From: Streptomyces sp. PKU-EA00015
Lineage (GTDB): Bacteria > Actinomycetota > Actinomycetes > Streptomycetales > Streptomycetaceae
DNA length: 64,000 nucleotides
Direction of reading: 5' to 3'
NCBI RefSeq assembly: GCF_013387495.1
Contig: NZ_JABZEE010000044.1
Span: 1-64,000, forward strand
The notes beneath the pieces are model-generated. The model saw only the letters and a list, made by a program, of their open reading frames with translations. It was not told the origin of the DNA and searched no databases. Each line of letters starts with the position of its first letter. Position 1 is the first letter of the stretch. The position numbers and the translations under genes are program-made. Of the stretch, positions 8,870-17,848 are shown piece after piece.

Positions 8870-9256
8870 GTGGACGACCGGGGGGCCGCGGTCACCCTCC
8901 TGCCGAACCACCGGCCGGAATGTGTGGCCCTGCTGTCGCTCTTCGCCCTGATCGACGGCGTGTCTCTGCCCGACATCGGCAACGGGTACTTCATCCACCC
9001 GCCCTCTACCGTGACTGCGCACCTGGACGAGTACGGCGCGGTTCCCGTCGAGAATGGCGAGCATGGAATCGTCTTCGGGAGCGACGGCGGCGGCAATCTC
9101 TTCGCTCTCACGGCCAGCGGCACGGTCCACAAGTCCAGGACTGCATCCTGGAACGACGAGTTCTATGCCGTGGCCGTCACTCTGGGCGACTTCCTGGAGC
9201 AACGTCGCGATGTCATTGAACAGTTCGTCGCCACGGGCCACCCCGGAGCTCTCTGA
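8870..9256 (+). CDS. SUKH (SMI1/KNR4)-like protein, possibly 5'-truncated
   Basis: The 128-residue product has the feel of the SUKH superfamily. It has a PECVALLSLFALIDG helix, a central FGSDGGGNLFALTASGTVHK strand pair typical of SUKH proteins, and a C-terminal YAVAVTLGDFLEQ helix. SUKH proteins are commonly immunity proteins against contact-dependent toxins. GTG 8870 is the only start after a TGA at 8849, and the N-terminal helix normally present is missing or lies in another frame. It may therefore be a degraded immunity gene. No toxin lies beside it. Confidence 0.55.
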   Translation: MDDRGAAVTLLPNHRPECVALLSLFALIDGVSLPDIGNGYFIHPPSTVTAHLDEYGAVPVENGEHGIVFGSDGGGNLFALTASGTVHKSRTASWNDEFYAVAVTLGDFLEQRRDVIEQFVATGHPGAL

Positions 9257-9467
9257 ACTTCACGCACCGCCGGTCCACACGCGTCCTTCGTGGGTTCACG
9301 GAACTACGGCCAGAGCCCCGAAGAGCAGCAACGGCGGCTGTCCGGGCTGGACGTGGCCTGCCGAGCGGCCCGTCCCTGCACCGGCAGCCGCCGCGAGCCC
9401 GCTGCCCATCGCGTTCCGCCGCGGCCTGGGCGCCCGAGCCGGGGTTCGAGGGCCGGCGGGCGGGTGG

Positions 9468-11087
9468 TCAGGAGACGAGGTGGGCGGCGTCCGCTTCGGT
9501 CAGCTTGACCGTGCACAGGCCGCCGCGCTCACTCTTCACGTCTGTCACCTTGAGCTGGGTGCCCGGTGCGAGAATGTATTCCTCCTCCCCGGTGAAGGCG
9601 GAGAAGCTCCTGATCCCCACCGCCCGCGCTGGGGTCACCTCAAAGAGTGTCCGCTTGCCGCGGCTCCCCAGGAATGACCGAGCCACGCTCAGCTCGGAGG
9701 TGCACGAGGACACGCCCCACCAGGTCACCGTCTGCCCGACCGGGTACTGCGCCCGGAGGTCCAGCGACACACCGCGCCACAGCGGCTGGGTGCGGGCAGG
9801 CAGCCCCGAGACCGCCGAGAACAGCAGCCGCAGGTACGGGAGGTAGGGCACGACCTTGGTCCGGTCCGGGGAGCGGAGGACGGCGTTGATCTCGCGGTAG
9901 AAGGCGGATTCGCAGGTGTAGAGGTAGAGCGCGGCGATCGCGTCGGCGGACAGGCCGCTGACCGTCTCGTCCGCCCGCCGCTTGCCGAACTCCCGGGACC
10001 GGTCGATGTGCCGGCCGAGACCGGACAGCACCTCGGCGACCGGGGCGACGGCGTCCTGGAAGTCCATCAGCGGGGTGTCGAACACACCCGTGATCGCCGG
10101 GAGGACGAGCCCCTCGTCCTTGACGCTGGTGAGCCGCTCCAGATACAGCTGGTGCAGTTCCATGGTCGACGCGATGAAGGCGCCCATGCGTGCCGCGACG
10201 TCGCCGTCTGTACCGTCGGTGCCGGCCGCCTTCTCGTTCCACCCCTTGCTCGGCAGCCAGTCGATGTCCTCAGCGCCCAGCGATGCGAGTGCCGCATTCA
10301 CCGTGGCGAAGTGGTCACCCTCGCAGAAGATGTCGCCCTGGGCCGCGGGGTTGGCGTGGTCGATGTGCCGGACCTCGACGTCCGGGTACTTCTCCTGGAG
10401 CCGCAGGACGACCTTCTTCAGGTTGCGTGCGTGGGCCCCCCACCAGGCGAAGACGACGCCGCGGTCCTCCTCGTCGGCGTCCTGCTTGGCCTTGAGGATC
10501 TCCTCGACGATCCGTTCGACGACGGGCCGCCAGAACGCGGTGTGCCGGTCGGTCCCCATCGCGCCGTCGCCGCTGGCGGTGAGCGAAGCATTCAGCAGCA
10601 GCACGCCCTGCGTGAGCATCGCCTGGAACCACTCCGGCGGCTGGACCGTCTCTCGCTCCTTCAAAAGAGCGCGGACATCGGCGATGGGCGTCTTCTTGGC
10701 GATGCCGTACTTCCACATGGCCGCCGCCTTGATGATGCAGCGGATGCTGACGACCCTGCCGAACTGGCTGTCCTTCCAGTCGTTGAAGGTGTTGTCGAAC
10801 ATGGCTATGCCGGTGGCGCTCTCCGGCCGCGGGTACGGGTTCTGACCGAAGACGACGACCTTCCACTTGTGCGGCGGGTTGGGCTTGAGCGCCTGGAAGG
10901 TCAGTTCCCGGACCGGGACGACCTCCGGACTGCGGCCCTGGCCGATGAACTCGGCGGCATCCGCCTGCGCCTCGATGACGGGCTTCAGGAGCGGAAGCCA
11001 GGGTTCACCGCCGCCCTTGAAGAGTTCGGTGAGGGCCAGCGGGTCGTTCGCGTCGGGCTGGGCCGGGGTGGGGGTGGCGTCACTCAT
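9468..11087 (-). CDS. Uracil-DNA-glycosylase-like / ADP-ribosyltransferase fusion protein
   Basis: This 539-residue protein joins two recognisable parts. Residues about 15-280 follow family 1 uracil-DNA glycosylase: VVVFGQNPY (77-85) for GQDPY, QGVLLLNASLT (160-170), GVVFAWWGAHA (210-220), HANP (244-247) for HPSP, and a final DIDWLP. The water-activating Asp of GQDPYH is Asn83 and the following His is Pro86, and the intercalating Leu is lost, so classical uracil excision is doubtful. After a linker and a helical segment (about 305-430, including IAALYLYTCESAFYREIN), residues 436-517 form an R-S-E type ADP-ribosyltransferase: Arg438 in LWRGV, WWGVSSCTS (456-464) and the catalytic EEEYILAPG (501-509). 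It lies 61 bp downstream of the macro-domain gene in the same orientation. It probably modifies protein or DNA with ADP-ribose; the target is unknown. Confidence 0.85.
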   Translation of the reverse strand: MSDATPTPAQPDANDPLALTELFKGGGEPWLPLLKPVIEAQADAAEFIGQGRSPEVVPVRELTFQALKPNPPHKWKVVVFGQNPYPRPESATGIAMFDNTFNDWKDSQFGRVVSIRCIIKAAAMWKYGIAKKTPIADVRALLKERETVQPPEWFQAMLTQGVLLLNASLTASGDGAMGTDRHTAFWRPVVERIVEEILKAKQDADEEDRGVVFAWWGAHARNLKKVVLRLQEKYPDVEVRHIDHANPAAQGDIFCEGDHFATVNAALASLGAEDIDWLPSKGWNEKAAGTDGTDGDVAARMGAFIASTMELHQLYLERLTSVKDEGLVLPAITGVFDTPLMDFQDAVAPVAEVLSGLGRHIDRSREFGKRRADETVSGLSADAIAALYLYTCESAFYREINAVLRSPDRTKVVPYLPYLRLLFSAVSGLPARTQPLWRGVSLDLRAQYPVGQTVTWWGVSSCTSELSVARSFLGSRGKRTLFEVTPARAVGIRSFSAFTGEEEYILAPGTQLKVTDVKSERGGLCTVKLTEADAAHLVS

Positions 11088-11148
11088 GGGGGAAGGGCTC
11101 CCGGTCGTCGTACCTGAGGGATGGAGGTGGCCGGCGGGGTGGATGGGA

Positions 11149-11826
11149 TCAAGGGCGAAAGGAATGCCCTTTGGGCGGCACGATGCGCACCCGCTTCGCG
11201 ACCGGCGCGTTCTCGATGCCGTCGAGCTGCGCGGTGATCGTGGCGCGCAGCTCGTCGTCGTTCTCGAACCAGTGGTCGTGGAAGAGCGTGTAGCCGGTCC
11301 ACATCAAGTTGGCGCAGACCCGGGCCGGCACCCGGCCGGTCTGCGCGCCCATCCCGACCAGTGCCACCGAGCGGATGCTGCCCGACACCTGCCGGTTCTG
11401 CCGGTGGACGGCCTGGAACGCGGCGGCGCACGCCAGGGCCACGTTGAGCGTTTCACTCACGTTCTGCGAGGACTGCACCATGGTCGGCGTGGATATCAGG
11501 TACCGCGGGACGGTCGCCCCTGACGGGACGCACACCGCGCTGCCGACCGGGAGGGTCCCGGTGAACCGGTCGCGGATCGCCCGCTGCACGCGCAATTGGA
11601 TGCCGGCTCCGAGGTGCCGCTTGATGACAGCGTCGAGCCCGCCGTCCATCCGGCCCCGGGAGTTGGTCGGGGTGACCCAGGCGTCGACGTCCTCGTCGAG
11701 GATCGAGCCCCTGCGGATCTCGATTTCGGGAGTGTCGGCGAACGCCGCCCGCCACGCCTCCACCACCTGCTCGTTGACGTCGGTCAGCACCACCCGGAGC
11801 GCGGGCTTCACACGGTTTTCGGTCAT
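11149..11826 (-). CDS. Macro-domain protein (ADP-ribose binding or hydrolysis)
   Basis: The 225-residue protein has macro-domain signatures. The ligand loop is VTPTNSRGRMDGGLDAVI (51-68), equivalent to NPANS-GxxxGGGVDxAI, and GMGAQTGRVP (158-167) matches the second phosphate-binding loop. Macro domains bind ADP-ribose, and some remove it from proteins or DNA. As the first gene before the ADP-ribosyltransferase fusion, it is the natural antagonist or antidote. ATG 11826 follows AGGAG and gives a compact protein; the longer upstream frame is low-complexity. A divergent macro subfamily that only binds ligand cannot be excluded. Confidence 0.8.
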   Translation of the reverse strand: MTENRVKPALRVVLTDVNEQVVEAWRAAFADTPEIEIRRGSILDEDVDAWVTPTNSRGRMDGGLDAVIKRHLGAGIQLRVQRAIRDRFTGTLPVGSAVCVPSGATVPRYLISTPTMVQSSQNVSETLNVALACAAAFQAVHRQNRQVSGSIRSVALVGMGAQTGRVPARVCANLMWTGYTLFHDHWFENDDELRATITAQLDGIENAPVAKRVRIVPPKGHSFRP

Positions 11827-12221
11827 CGTCCACTCCTGTCGGGAAACGGCCCTTCCAGCACCCCCGACACTAGCGGCCACCACTGACAACACTGCTGCAA
11901 GAAGGGCAAGATGAGCTGCCGTCACAGGGCCGAGCACGGCCCGGCCGGTGACCGGGCTCTGGCCACCGGCAGGCGCATGGGCGTGACCGGCGGGGAGCGG
12001 CCGGCGACGGCGCGGCGGGGCAGTGCCCCGGGCCCGGAGCGGCATGTCGCGTGATCACCCACCCAGGCGGGGAACTCAGGCCACCGCCCACGGAGACCCG
12101 CTCCCCCGAGTCGTACGGTGTGCAGGTCTACGCCTGTTGCCGTCCACCCCGCCGGTCACCGCGACGACGGGGTGGAGGTTCGACCAGGACGATGCGCACG
12201 CCGGCTGTGCGCGCTCAGTCG
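11827..12221. other. Promoter-side gap of the macro/ART operon
   Basis: This 395-bp gap should hold the promoter for the minus-strand macro/ART operon. On the minus strand TTGTCA lies about 50-55 bp upstream of the macro start, but no matching -10 at ideal spacing is seen. No gene is recognised. Confidence 0.3.
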
Positions 12222-13424
12222 TCAGAGGCCGAGTGGCCTGGCTTCGGTGATACTTGCCCAGTCGTTCTCGGGATTCGCCCAGAAGGAGATCTTGAGGTAG
12301 CGGGCGTCCAGGGATCCCGTGGTGAAGAGCACCGTCTCGGGTGCGGTGGTCGTCCCCGAGCTACGGCCTTCCCACACCTTGGTGTAGGAGATGCCATCCT
12401 GCGAAGAATGAATGGTGTAGTCGTTCCACCGCAGGTCACCGCGGTGCCAGGCCACCGTCGCGCCGCACAGTTGGCGTGGCGCACCGGTGTCGAGGATCAG
12501 CGCGGCGCCGAATCCCTGACCGGACCAGCGGGTCGACAGGTTGCCGTCGACGGCGTTGGCGGGCGGGTTCGCCGGCTCGTACGTGGTGGCGGACGCGGAG
12601 GCCACCGACGGGATTCGCGTACAGGTCCTCTGGGGTGCGACGTCCCTGTGGACGGCACGCTCGTCACCCAGGCGCAGGGCGTCGTAGTACATCACACGCT
12701 GGTTGGTGCTGGAAGGAGCGCCGGTGTTCCAGTCCCATTTGTAGATACCGAACTTGAAGTAGGGCGATCGCGGGCCCCCGTCGTGGGTGGCGCCTGTGCG
12801 ATGCACGACCCGTTCGCCGTTCTTCCAGACCTGCAGCAGGCCGGTGCTGTCCGTACGCCAGGTCACGTGGAAGACCCAGTCGACCCAGGCACCCGTGCTG
12901 TACGGGCCGAGATCGATGAACTGGCCGCGGAAGTCGATCTTCCAGCGCCCCTCGTCGGTCAGAAGTGCCAAGGGCGGTGAGCCACCCGGGCAGCCGACGT
13001 CACACTGATGCCACTGGCTCACGATCTCGGCCGAGGTGTCGTGGGCCCATGTCGTCGCCAGATTGATGCTGAAGCCGTACCACCGCTCGGCATTTGCTGG
13101 TTGCTCGTCGCGCTGCGATATCTCCGCCCGCTTGCTGCTCGAGACGAGCGGGTCGGATTTGCGGAGCTCGAAGCGGGCGGCGTAGGAGCCGTCGCGTGTG
13201 GGGCTGGTGACGTTCGTGGCGCCGTACGACGTGGCCCACTGCTTGATGAGGTTGGGAGGTGCGGCGGCGGGGAGAGTGCGGTCGGCCGACTGTTCCCAGT
13301 CGAGGGTGCGTTCGACACCGGCGGGCTCGGCCGAAGCAGTCTGCCCGGGTGATAAGGCGACTCCGCCGGCCAGCATGGACGAGATGACTGCCAGGAGCCA
13401 CGCTCTGGGGCGCGATCTTTTCAT
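12222..13424 (-). CDS. Secreted polysaccharide lyase with F5/8 type C domain
   Basis: The 400-residue protein starts with a Sec signal (MKRSRPRAWLLAVISSMLAG, cleavage near SASA|EPAG). Residues about 39-245 match the heparin-lyase-like polysaccharide lyase fold (SSSKRAEISQ, WYGFSINLATTWA, FKFGIYKWDW). The C-terminal 130 residues are a discoidin/F5-8 type C carbohydrate-binding module (NAVDGNLSTRWSGQG, LRWNDYTIHSSQDG, LDARYLKISFWA). It should cleave an acidic polysaccharide outside the cell; which one is not readable. ATG 13424 follows a perfect GGAGG. It appears monocistronic. Confidence 0.8.
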   Translation of the reverse strand: MKRSRPRAWLLAVISSMLAGGVALSPGQTASAEPAGVERTLDWEQSADRTLPAAAPPNLIKQWATSYGATNVTSPTRDGSYAARFELRKSDPLVSSSKRAEISQRDEQPANAERWYGFSINLATTWAHDTSAEIVSQWHQCDVGCPGGSPPLALLTDEGRWKIDFRGQFIDLGPYSTGAWVDWVFHVTWRTDSTGLLQVWKNGERVVHRTGATHDGGPRSPYFKFGIYKWDWNTGAPSSTNQRVMYYDALRLGDERAVHRDVAPQRTCTRIPSVASASATTYEPANPPANAVDGNLSTRWSGQGFGAALILDTGAPRQLCGATVAWHRGDLRWNDYTIHSSQDGISYTKVWEGRSSGTTTAPETVLFTTGSLDARYLKISFWANPENDWASITEARPLGL

Positions 13425-13699
13425 GGTGGAGATCCTCCATGGGACGCCACGCGGACGGTTCCGCAATGCTTCTGTTCAGTTACGGGCCCCGACTCTTCTC
13501 CCGGGGAGGGCTGTGGGCAAGGGCCGACCGCACGGCGTGCGGGAGCATCCAGATCTCGTCCTGTACCACCGTCCAATGGCCGATGCCGCCGCCCTCGATG
13601 GCCGTACCCGCCTGCCGACTACGCGTAGACGAACCGGACGCATCCAGTTCTCCGGCACGCCATGATCTGCCACTTCTCCCAGGCCAGGCCATGGGAGTC

Positions 13700-13950
13700 A
13701 TGCCTACGCCCGCTCGTCACCACCGCCGCGGCCCTGACCCGCGCGGCGGCGTGCACGGGCCGACACGCCCAGAACCGCAAAAGCAGCTGAACAAGACCAT
13801 CGCCCGCTACGGACGCGTCGATCTCCTCTGCATCGACGAACTCGGCTACATGGAACCCGACCGTCACCGCGCCGAACTCCTCTTCCAGGTCCTGACCGGG
13901 CGCGAGGAGAAGAACAGCCTCGCCATCCCATCCAACGAGTCCTTCGGCAA
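13700..13950 (+). pseudogene. IstB (IS21 helper ATPase) remnant
   Basis: The segment KQLNKTIARYGRVDLLCIDE, then LLFQVLTGREEKNSLAI and SNESFG, is the Walker-B region of IstB, the ATP-binding partner of IS21-family transposases. A TTAAAL patch just before it lies in a different frame. Both the N-terminal Walker A region and the C-terminus are missing, and no istA is nearby. Confidence 0.7.
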
Positions 13951-13959
13951 AGCGCACAT

Positions 13960-14103
13960 GTTCCGGCGAACGGGGCTGTTGCCGAAGTCGGGGTCGAACT
14001 CCGCCCAGGACAGGACCGCATGGTGGCCGTCGCCGTCGGTGAACTCGACCGGGAACCGGGAGCGTTCCTTGCACCGGCGAGGGGCGAAGCACGGGGCGCC
14101 CAC
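13960..14103 (-). pseudogene. Possible molybdopterin oxidoreductase fragment
   Basis: The minus strand reads FPVEFTDGDGHHAVLSWAEF then DPDFGNSPV, which resembles a short conserved stretch of small molybdopterin-dependent oxidoreductases. It is bounded by the IstB remnant on one side and unrecognised sequence on the other. The assignment rests on about 30 residues and is weak. Confidence 0.3.
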
Positions 14104-14469
14104 CCCCGCCGCACCGGGTCATCGCCGCCCTCTGCGGCATGGCTGTGTCCGCCGCCCTCTACGCCGCCCGCCGGCGAGTCGCGTTGCGGGCGGGGGCGAG
14201 CTGGGACGCCGGGGGCGTGGACGGACATTCGCACTCCGGGAGTTCGGGAAGCGGCGGCGCGGGAGGTGCGCCTCCGCGCGCACGATGTCGTCGATCAGGG
14301 ATCCGGGCCCCTCGGAACCGTCGGTGGTTACTACGCTGAGCACGGGCGTGCTACAACTCCCTCCGCCCTGTCCCGTCGAAGGGAAACCGCCCAGGATTAC
14401 GAATTGCTGATACGCCCCGATCTCCCGCCTGGAATGATTGAACCAATGCCCAGTGCAAGGAGTCAGCGA
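14104..14469. other. Intergenic stretch upstream of lipoprotein gene
   Basis: No gene recognised. The region ends with the AAGGAG ribosome site of the lipoprotein gene at 14470. Confidence 0.25.
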
Positions 14470-15192
14470 GTGCGGGTCAAGGTGACTACGTCAGTGCTCT
14501 TCGCAGCGGCCCTCATTGCCGGATGCGGCAGCGACGGGGAAGCGAAGAGCAACCCCAGCCCGCCACAGGCCTCACAGGGGTCCCCGTCAGCCGAGCGGAG
14601 CCGGACGCAGCCCCCGACTGACGCCTCCTCCGGCCCGCTCAGCGCCGACCGGTTGGAGTCCGCCGCACTGTCAGGCACCGTGGACAACTTTCAGATCGCC
14701 GACTGGCCTGCGAGGAGCCGCGGCGGCTCCAGAGCCGAGCCCACCGTCTGCCAGCCGGTCGAGAACATGCGTATCGCCTATCCCGCCCCGGCCCCCAAAG
14801 CGATGGTCGGCAAAGTGGCCTACGCAACATCTGGCCCTTCGGCCGGCTCTGCCACCACTATCGGCCTCATGGCATACGACCGGTCCGGCGCCGAGCGGAT
14901 CCTCTCCGGACTCCATGCCTCCCTCAAAAAATGCACCTCCTACGACGGCGGTGTGCCCGCCCGCACCGCCGTCCAAGCCGTGGCCGCACCCGACGCCGGC
15001 GACGATGCGCTGGCCTTCCAACTCAACACCGAGGGCAAATCGCAGCCGGACCTCATCGCCGTCGTACGCTCTGGTGCCACCGTCGTGCTGTTCATCACCG
15101 CGAGTGGCACCGGCGCACCGGCCGAGCTGCCTGACGATCTGATGACCGCACAGATCAATAAGCTAGAGCGGATCTCCGGGGGACGACCGTAG
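14470..15192 (+). CDS. Putative secreted lipoprotein
   Basis: The 240-residue product has a lipoprotein signal: charged VRVKVTTS, a hydrophobic VLFAAALIAG core and a lipobox LIAGC, followed by a Ser/Pro/Gln-rich linker to about residue 60. The mature domain contains three further Cys (VCQPVE, KKCTSYDG) and mixed alpha/beta character with no named family. It is probably anchored to the outer face of the membrane. GTG 14470 is chosen over ATG 14446 because AAGGAG lies 8 bp before it and the signal peptide is then of normal length. Confidence 0.65.
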   Translation: MRVKVTTSVLFAAALIAGCGSDGEAKSNPSPPQASQGSPSAERSRTQPPTDASSGPLSADRLESAALSGTVDNFQIADWPARSRGGSRAEPTVCQPVENMRIAYPAPAPKAMVGKVAYATSGPSAGSATTIGLMAYDRSGAERILSGLHASLKKCTSYDGGVPARTAVQAVAAPDAGDDALAFQLNTEGKSQPDLIAVVRSGATVVLFITASGTGAPAELPDDLMTAQINKLERISGGRP

Positions 15193-15708
15193 GTGCGCGA
15201 GCCGTATTCCTCTTCAACCTTCGGGTCTGTCAAACGACGGGTATGACCAGGGATGTCCCGCCGCGGCACCGACGCGAACACATCCGCCAGGAACTCGGCC
15301 AACTCCGCCCGAAGGTCCTCCACTTGCTGCATGTCCTTCTGAGGGGCCTGCTCACCGATGGGCAGCGGAAGGCGGCAAGGCCCCTGCAGTGGCGTGCGGG
15401 TTCCTGGCCCGGTACCGGCCACAGCGGCTTCAACCGGATGTACTCGCGGTTCGTGGCCCTGCGGATCCGGCCTGCCGGTCGCGAGGTTGAGCGGCTGGAT
15501 GATCTCCCACATCTCATCGGTCAGGCTGGACCGACAGCATGGGCCGCTGACGGCCTCGAGTTGTCGGGTCTTCGATCTTGAGCGGTGTGCCTGCTCAGGA
15601 CCTTTGGCGTTTCGTTACGCTCGGTGAGGGCATTTGGTGGCTGCTGCCGGGGCCGCAGGCGCGCCGGGACCCCCAGGGCACCACACGGCCATGGTCCCCT
15701 TTCCGTGA
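15193..15708. other. Insertion-sequence debris
   Basis: On the minus strand, 15254-15332 reads MQQVEDLRAELAEFLADVFA then SVPRRD, like the N-terminus of an IS701-type transposase, and breaks off immediately. Near 15410-15520 the minus strand reads LTDEMWEIIQPLN, resembling the start of an IS5-type transposase. Neither continues. No complete gene or clear IS end is visible. Confidence 0.4.
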
Positions 15709-16284
15709 CTACGGGTACAGCTTCTCGCCCCTCGCCAGCATCGCTACGTACTTCTCGATCCGGCGCGCCCGGGTCTCGGCCTTCTTGGCGTCCTGGATCC
15801 GGTACAGGATCGCGTAGCGGTTCTGCCGGTCCAGTGTCTCGAAGAACTCCGCCGCGCCCGGGTCGGCGGTCAGGGCCGCCGCGAGGTCGTCCGGCACCGT
15901 GGCGGTCTTCGCGCCGTCATAGGCCGCCTCCCAGCGGCCGTCCGCCTTGGCGCGGTCGACCTCGGCCTGCCCCGGCGGACGCATCCGGCCCTGCTCGATC
16001 AGGGCGGCCACCTTGTCCCGGTTGACCTTGGACCACTTGCTGCGCGGCTTGCGCGGGGTGAATCGCTGGAGCCACCACTGGTCGTCGAACTTGCCCTTCT
16101 GGCCGTCGATCCAGCCGTAGCAGAGTGCCACGTCGAGCGCCTGGGCGTAGTCCAGCGCGACGATTCCGGGGCCCTTCTTACGAAGCTTGAGCCAGATGCC
16201 CGGCGAGACGGCGTGGTTCTCACCGAGCCATGCCTCGAACGCCTCGGCGGATTCGAATGCGACGATCTCCAAGTCCTGAGTCAC
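15709..16284 (-). CDS. YdeI/OmpD-associated family protein
   Basis: The 191-residue protein matches the YdeI-like family often called bacteriocin-protection proteins. Signatures are the N-terminal FESAEAFEAWLGENH, the ALDVALCYGWIDGQK core, FTPRKPRSKWSKVN, and a C-terminal basic helix (DAKKAETRARRIEKYVAMLA). The biochemical role is poorly defined; some members are linked to peptide or stress tolerance. GTG 16284 puts the family domain at the N-terminus; an in-frame ATG at 16371 would add 29 unrelated residues. It is isolated between IS remains. Confidence 0.8.
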   Translation of the reverse strand: MTQDLEIVAFESAEAFEAWLGENHAVSPGIWLKLRKKGPGIVALDYAQALDVALCYGWIDGQKGKFDDQWWLQRFTPRKPRSKWSKVNRDKVAALIEQGRMRPPGQAEVDRAKADGRWEAAYDGAKTATVPDDLAAALTADPGAAEFFETLDRQNRYAILYRIQDAKKAETRARRIEKYVAMLARGEKLYP

Positions 16285-16412
16285 CCCAGCAGCGAACCAC
16301 ACCCGGCCGATTGTGATGACGCATTCGGGCACGGCCCCGGATGCAGGATGCCCGTGGACCTGCGTGATCATTTCTGTTCTCGACGCAGAACGATCATGCA
16401 GGAGCCACGAGC

Positions 16413-17732
16413 TTGGTCACCGATACGACGTTGCTGCTCGACCTCGACGGGGTGTCCGTCGCGCGGGTTGAGCGGCTGGCCGACCGGAAGGCGCCGAGTT
16501 CACCTGGTCACGGCCGACGAGAGGGCCAGGGCCTGCCCGGCCTGCGGGGTTTTCGCCACCCGGGTGAAGGGCTCGGCGGTGACCCGGCCGCGCGATCTCC
16601 CTTACGGCGAGAGCGGATTGGAGTTCCCCTGGCACAAGCGCCGCTGGTGGTGCCGCGAGGCCGACTGCCCTCGCCGGTCCTTCACCGAGCAGATCCCGCA
16701 GATCCCGGCCGGTGCCAGACTGACCACCCGGCTGCGGGGTGCGGCCGGGCGCCGCATACGGGATGCCGGCTCCACGGTCATCCAGGCCGCGCGGGATCTG
16801 CATCTGTCCTGGCCGACCGCGATGGAAGCCTTTCGCACGCAAGCCCGCGACGTCACTGAGGCACCTCTGCCGCGGGTCGCAGTCCTGGGCATCGACGAGA
16901 CCCGCCGCGGACGGCCCCGCTGGGAACAGGATGCGGATACTGACAAGTGGCATCTGACCCGGGACCAGTGGCACACCGGCTTCGTCGACGCCCTCGGCCA
17001 CGGCGGACTGCTCGGACAGGTCGAGGGCCGCACCATCGCCGACGTCCTGGCCTGGCTCGCCACCACCGACCTGGACTGGAGAAAGGGCATCGGCTACGTC
17101 GCCATCGACATGTCGGCCACCTACCGCGCCGCGATCCACATCGGCCTGCCGCACGCCACCGTCGTGGTCGACCACTTCCACGTGGTCCAGCTCGCCGACA
17201 AGATGCTGTCCATGGTCATGCGCCGCACCACCGCCGAGACCCGCGGTCGGCGCGGCGGGCGAGCGACCCGGAGTGGAAGGCCAGACGGCGGCTTCTACGC
17301 AACCGCGAGGACCTCACCGACGACCAGTTCGCCACCATGTGGATCGCCCTCCTGGGCGAGGGGAAGATCGGGCAGACGCTGCTGACAGCCTGGATCGCCA
17401 AGGAGAACCTGCGCACCCTCCTCCCCCTGGCCCGCACCGGAGCCGACCGCCACCAAGTCGGCCACGCCCGCTGGAAGTTCCTCACCTGGTGCGCGGACTC
17501 CGACATCCCCGAAGTCCGCCGGCTCGCCGCCACCGCCGACCGCTGGTGGCCCGAGATCGCCGCGTTCATCGACACCGGACACAGCAACGCCAAGAGCGAA
17601 GGGATCAACCGCGTGATCAAGCTCGTCGCCCACAACGCGTTCGGCTTCCGCAACGCCGAGAACCAACGCCTACGCACACGCTGTGTCACCACCCGCCGAG
17701 CCCGCGGACACCTCCACACCGCTCAACTTTGA
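16413..17732 (+). pseudogene. ISL3-family transposase, frameshifted
   Basis: The N-terminus (LVTDTTLLLDLDGVSVARVE) lies in one frame. After a shift near 16490 the zinc-ribbon-like CPACGVFA, the wide ISL3 core (RVAVLGIDETRRGRPRW, GYVAIDMSATYRAA, VVVDHFHVVQLAD) lies in a second frame. After another shift near 17260 the C-terminus (DTGHSNAKSEGINRVIKLVA, HNAFGFRNAENQRLR) lies in a third. ISL3 transposases are normally a single frame, so two shifts make this inactive. A CGTGATCATT sequence occurs on both sides (about 16364 and 17763) and may relate to the ends. Confidence 0.85.
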
Positions 17733-17848
17733 AGACCCGCGTTGTTGCACTGGCGCACACCACGTGATCATTCCGGGGGCCCTCGCCATGCCCGGAGGGC
17801 AGAACCCAACCGTCACGCCTCGCGCCTGATCAGCCACCCGCCAGGCTC

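Noticed and set aside
16413..17732. Programmed frameshifting in the ISL3 transposase
   Set aside because: Two shifts occur at places without a slippery sequence I could recognise, and ISL3 transposases are normally one frame, so decay is the simpler reading.
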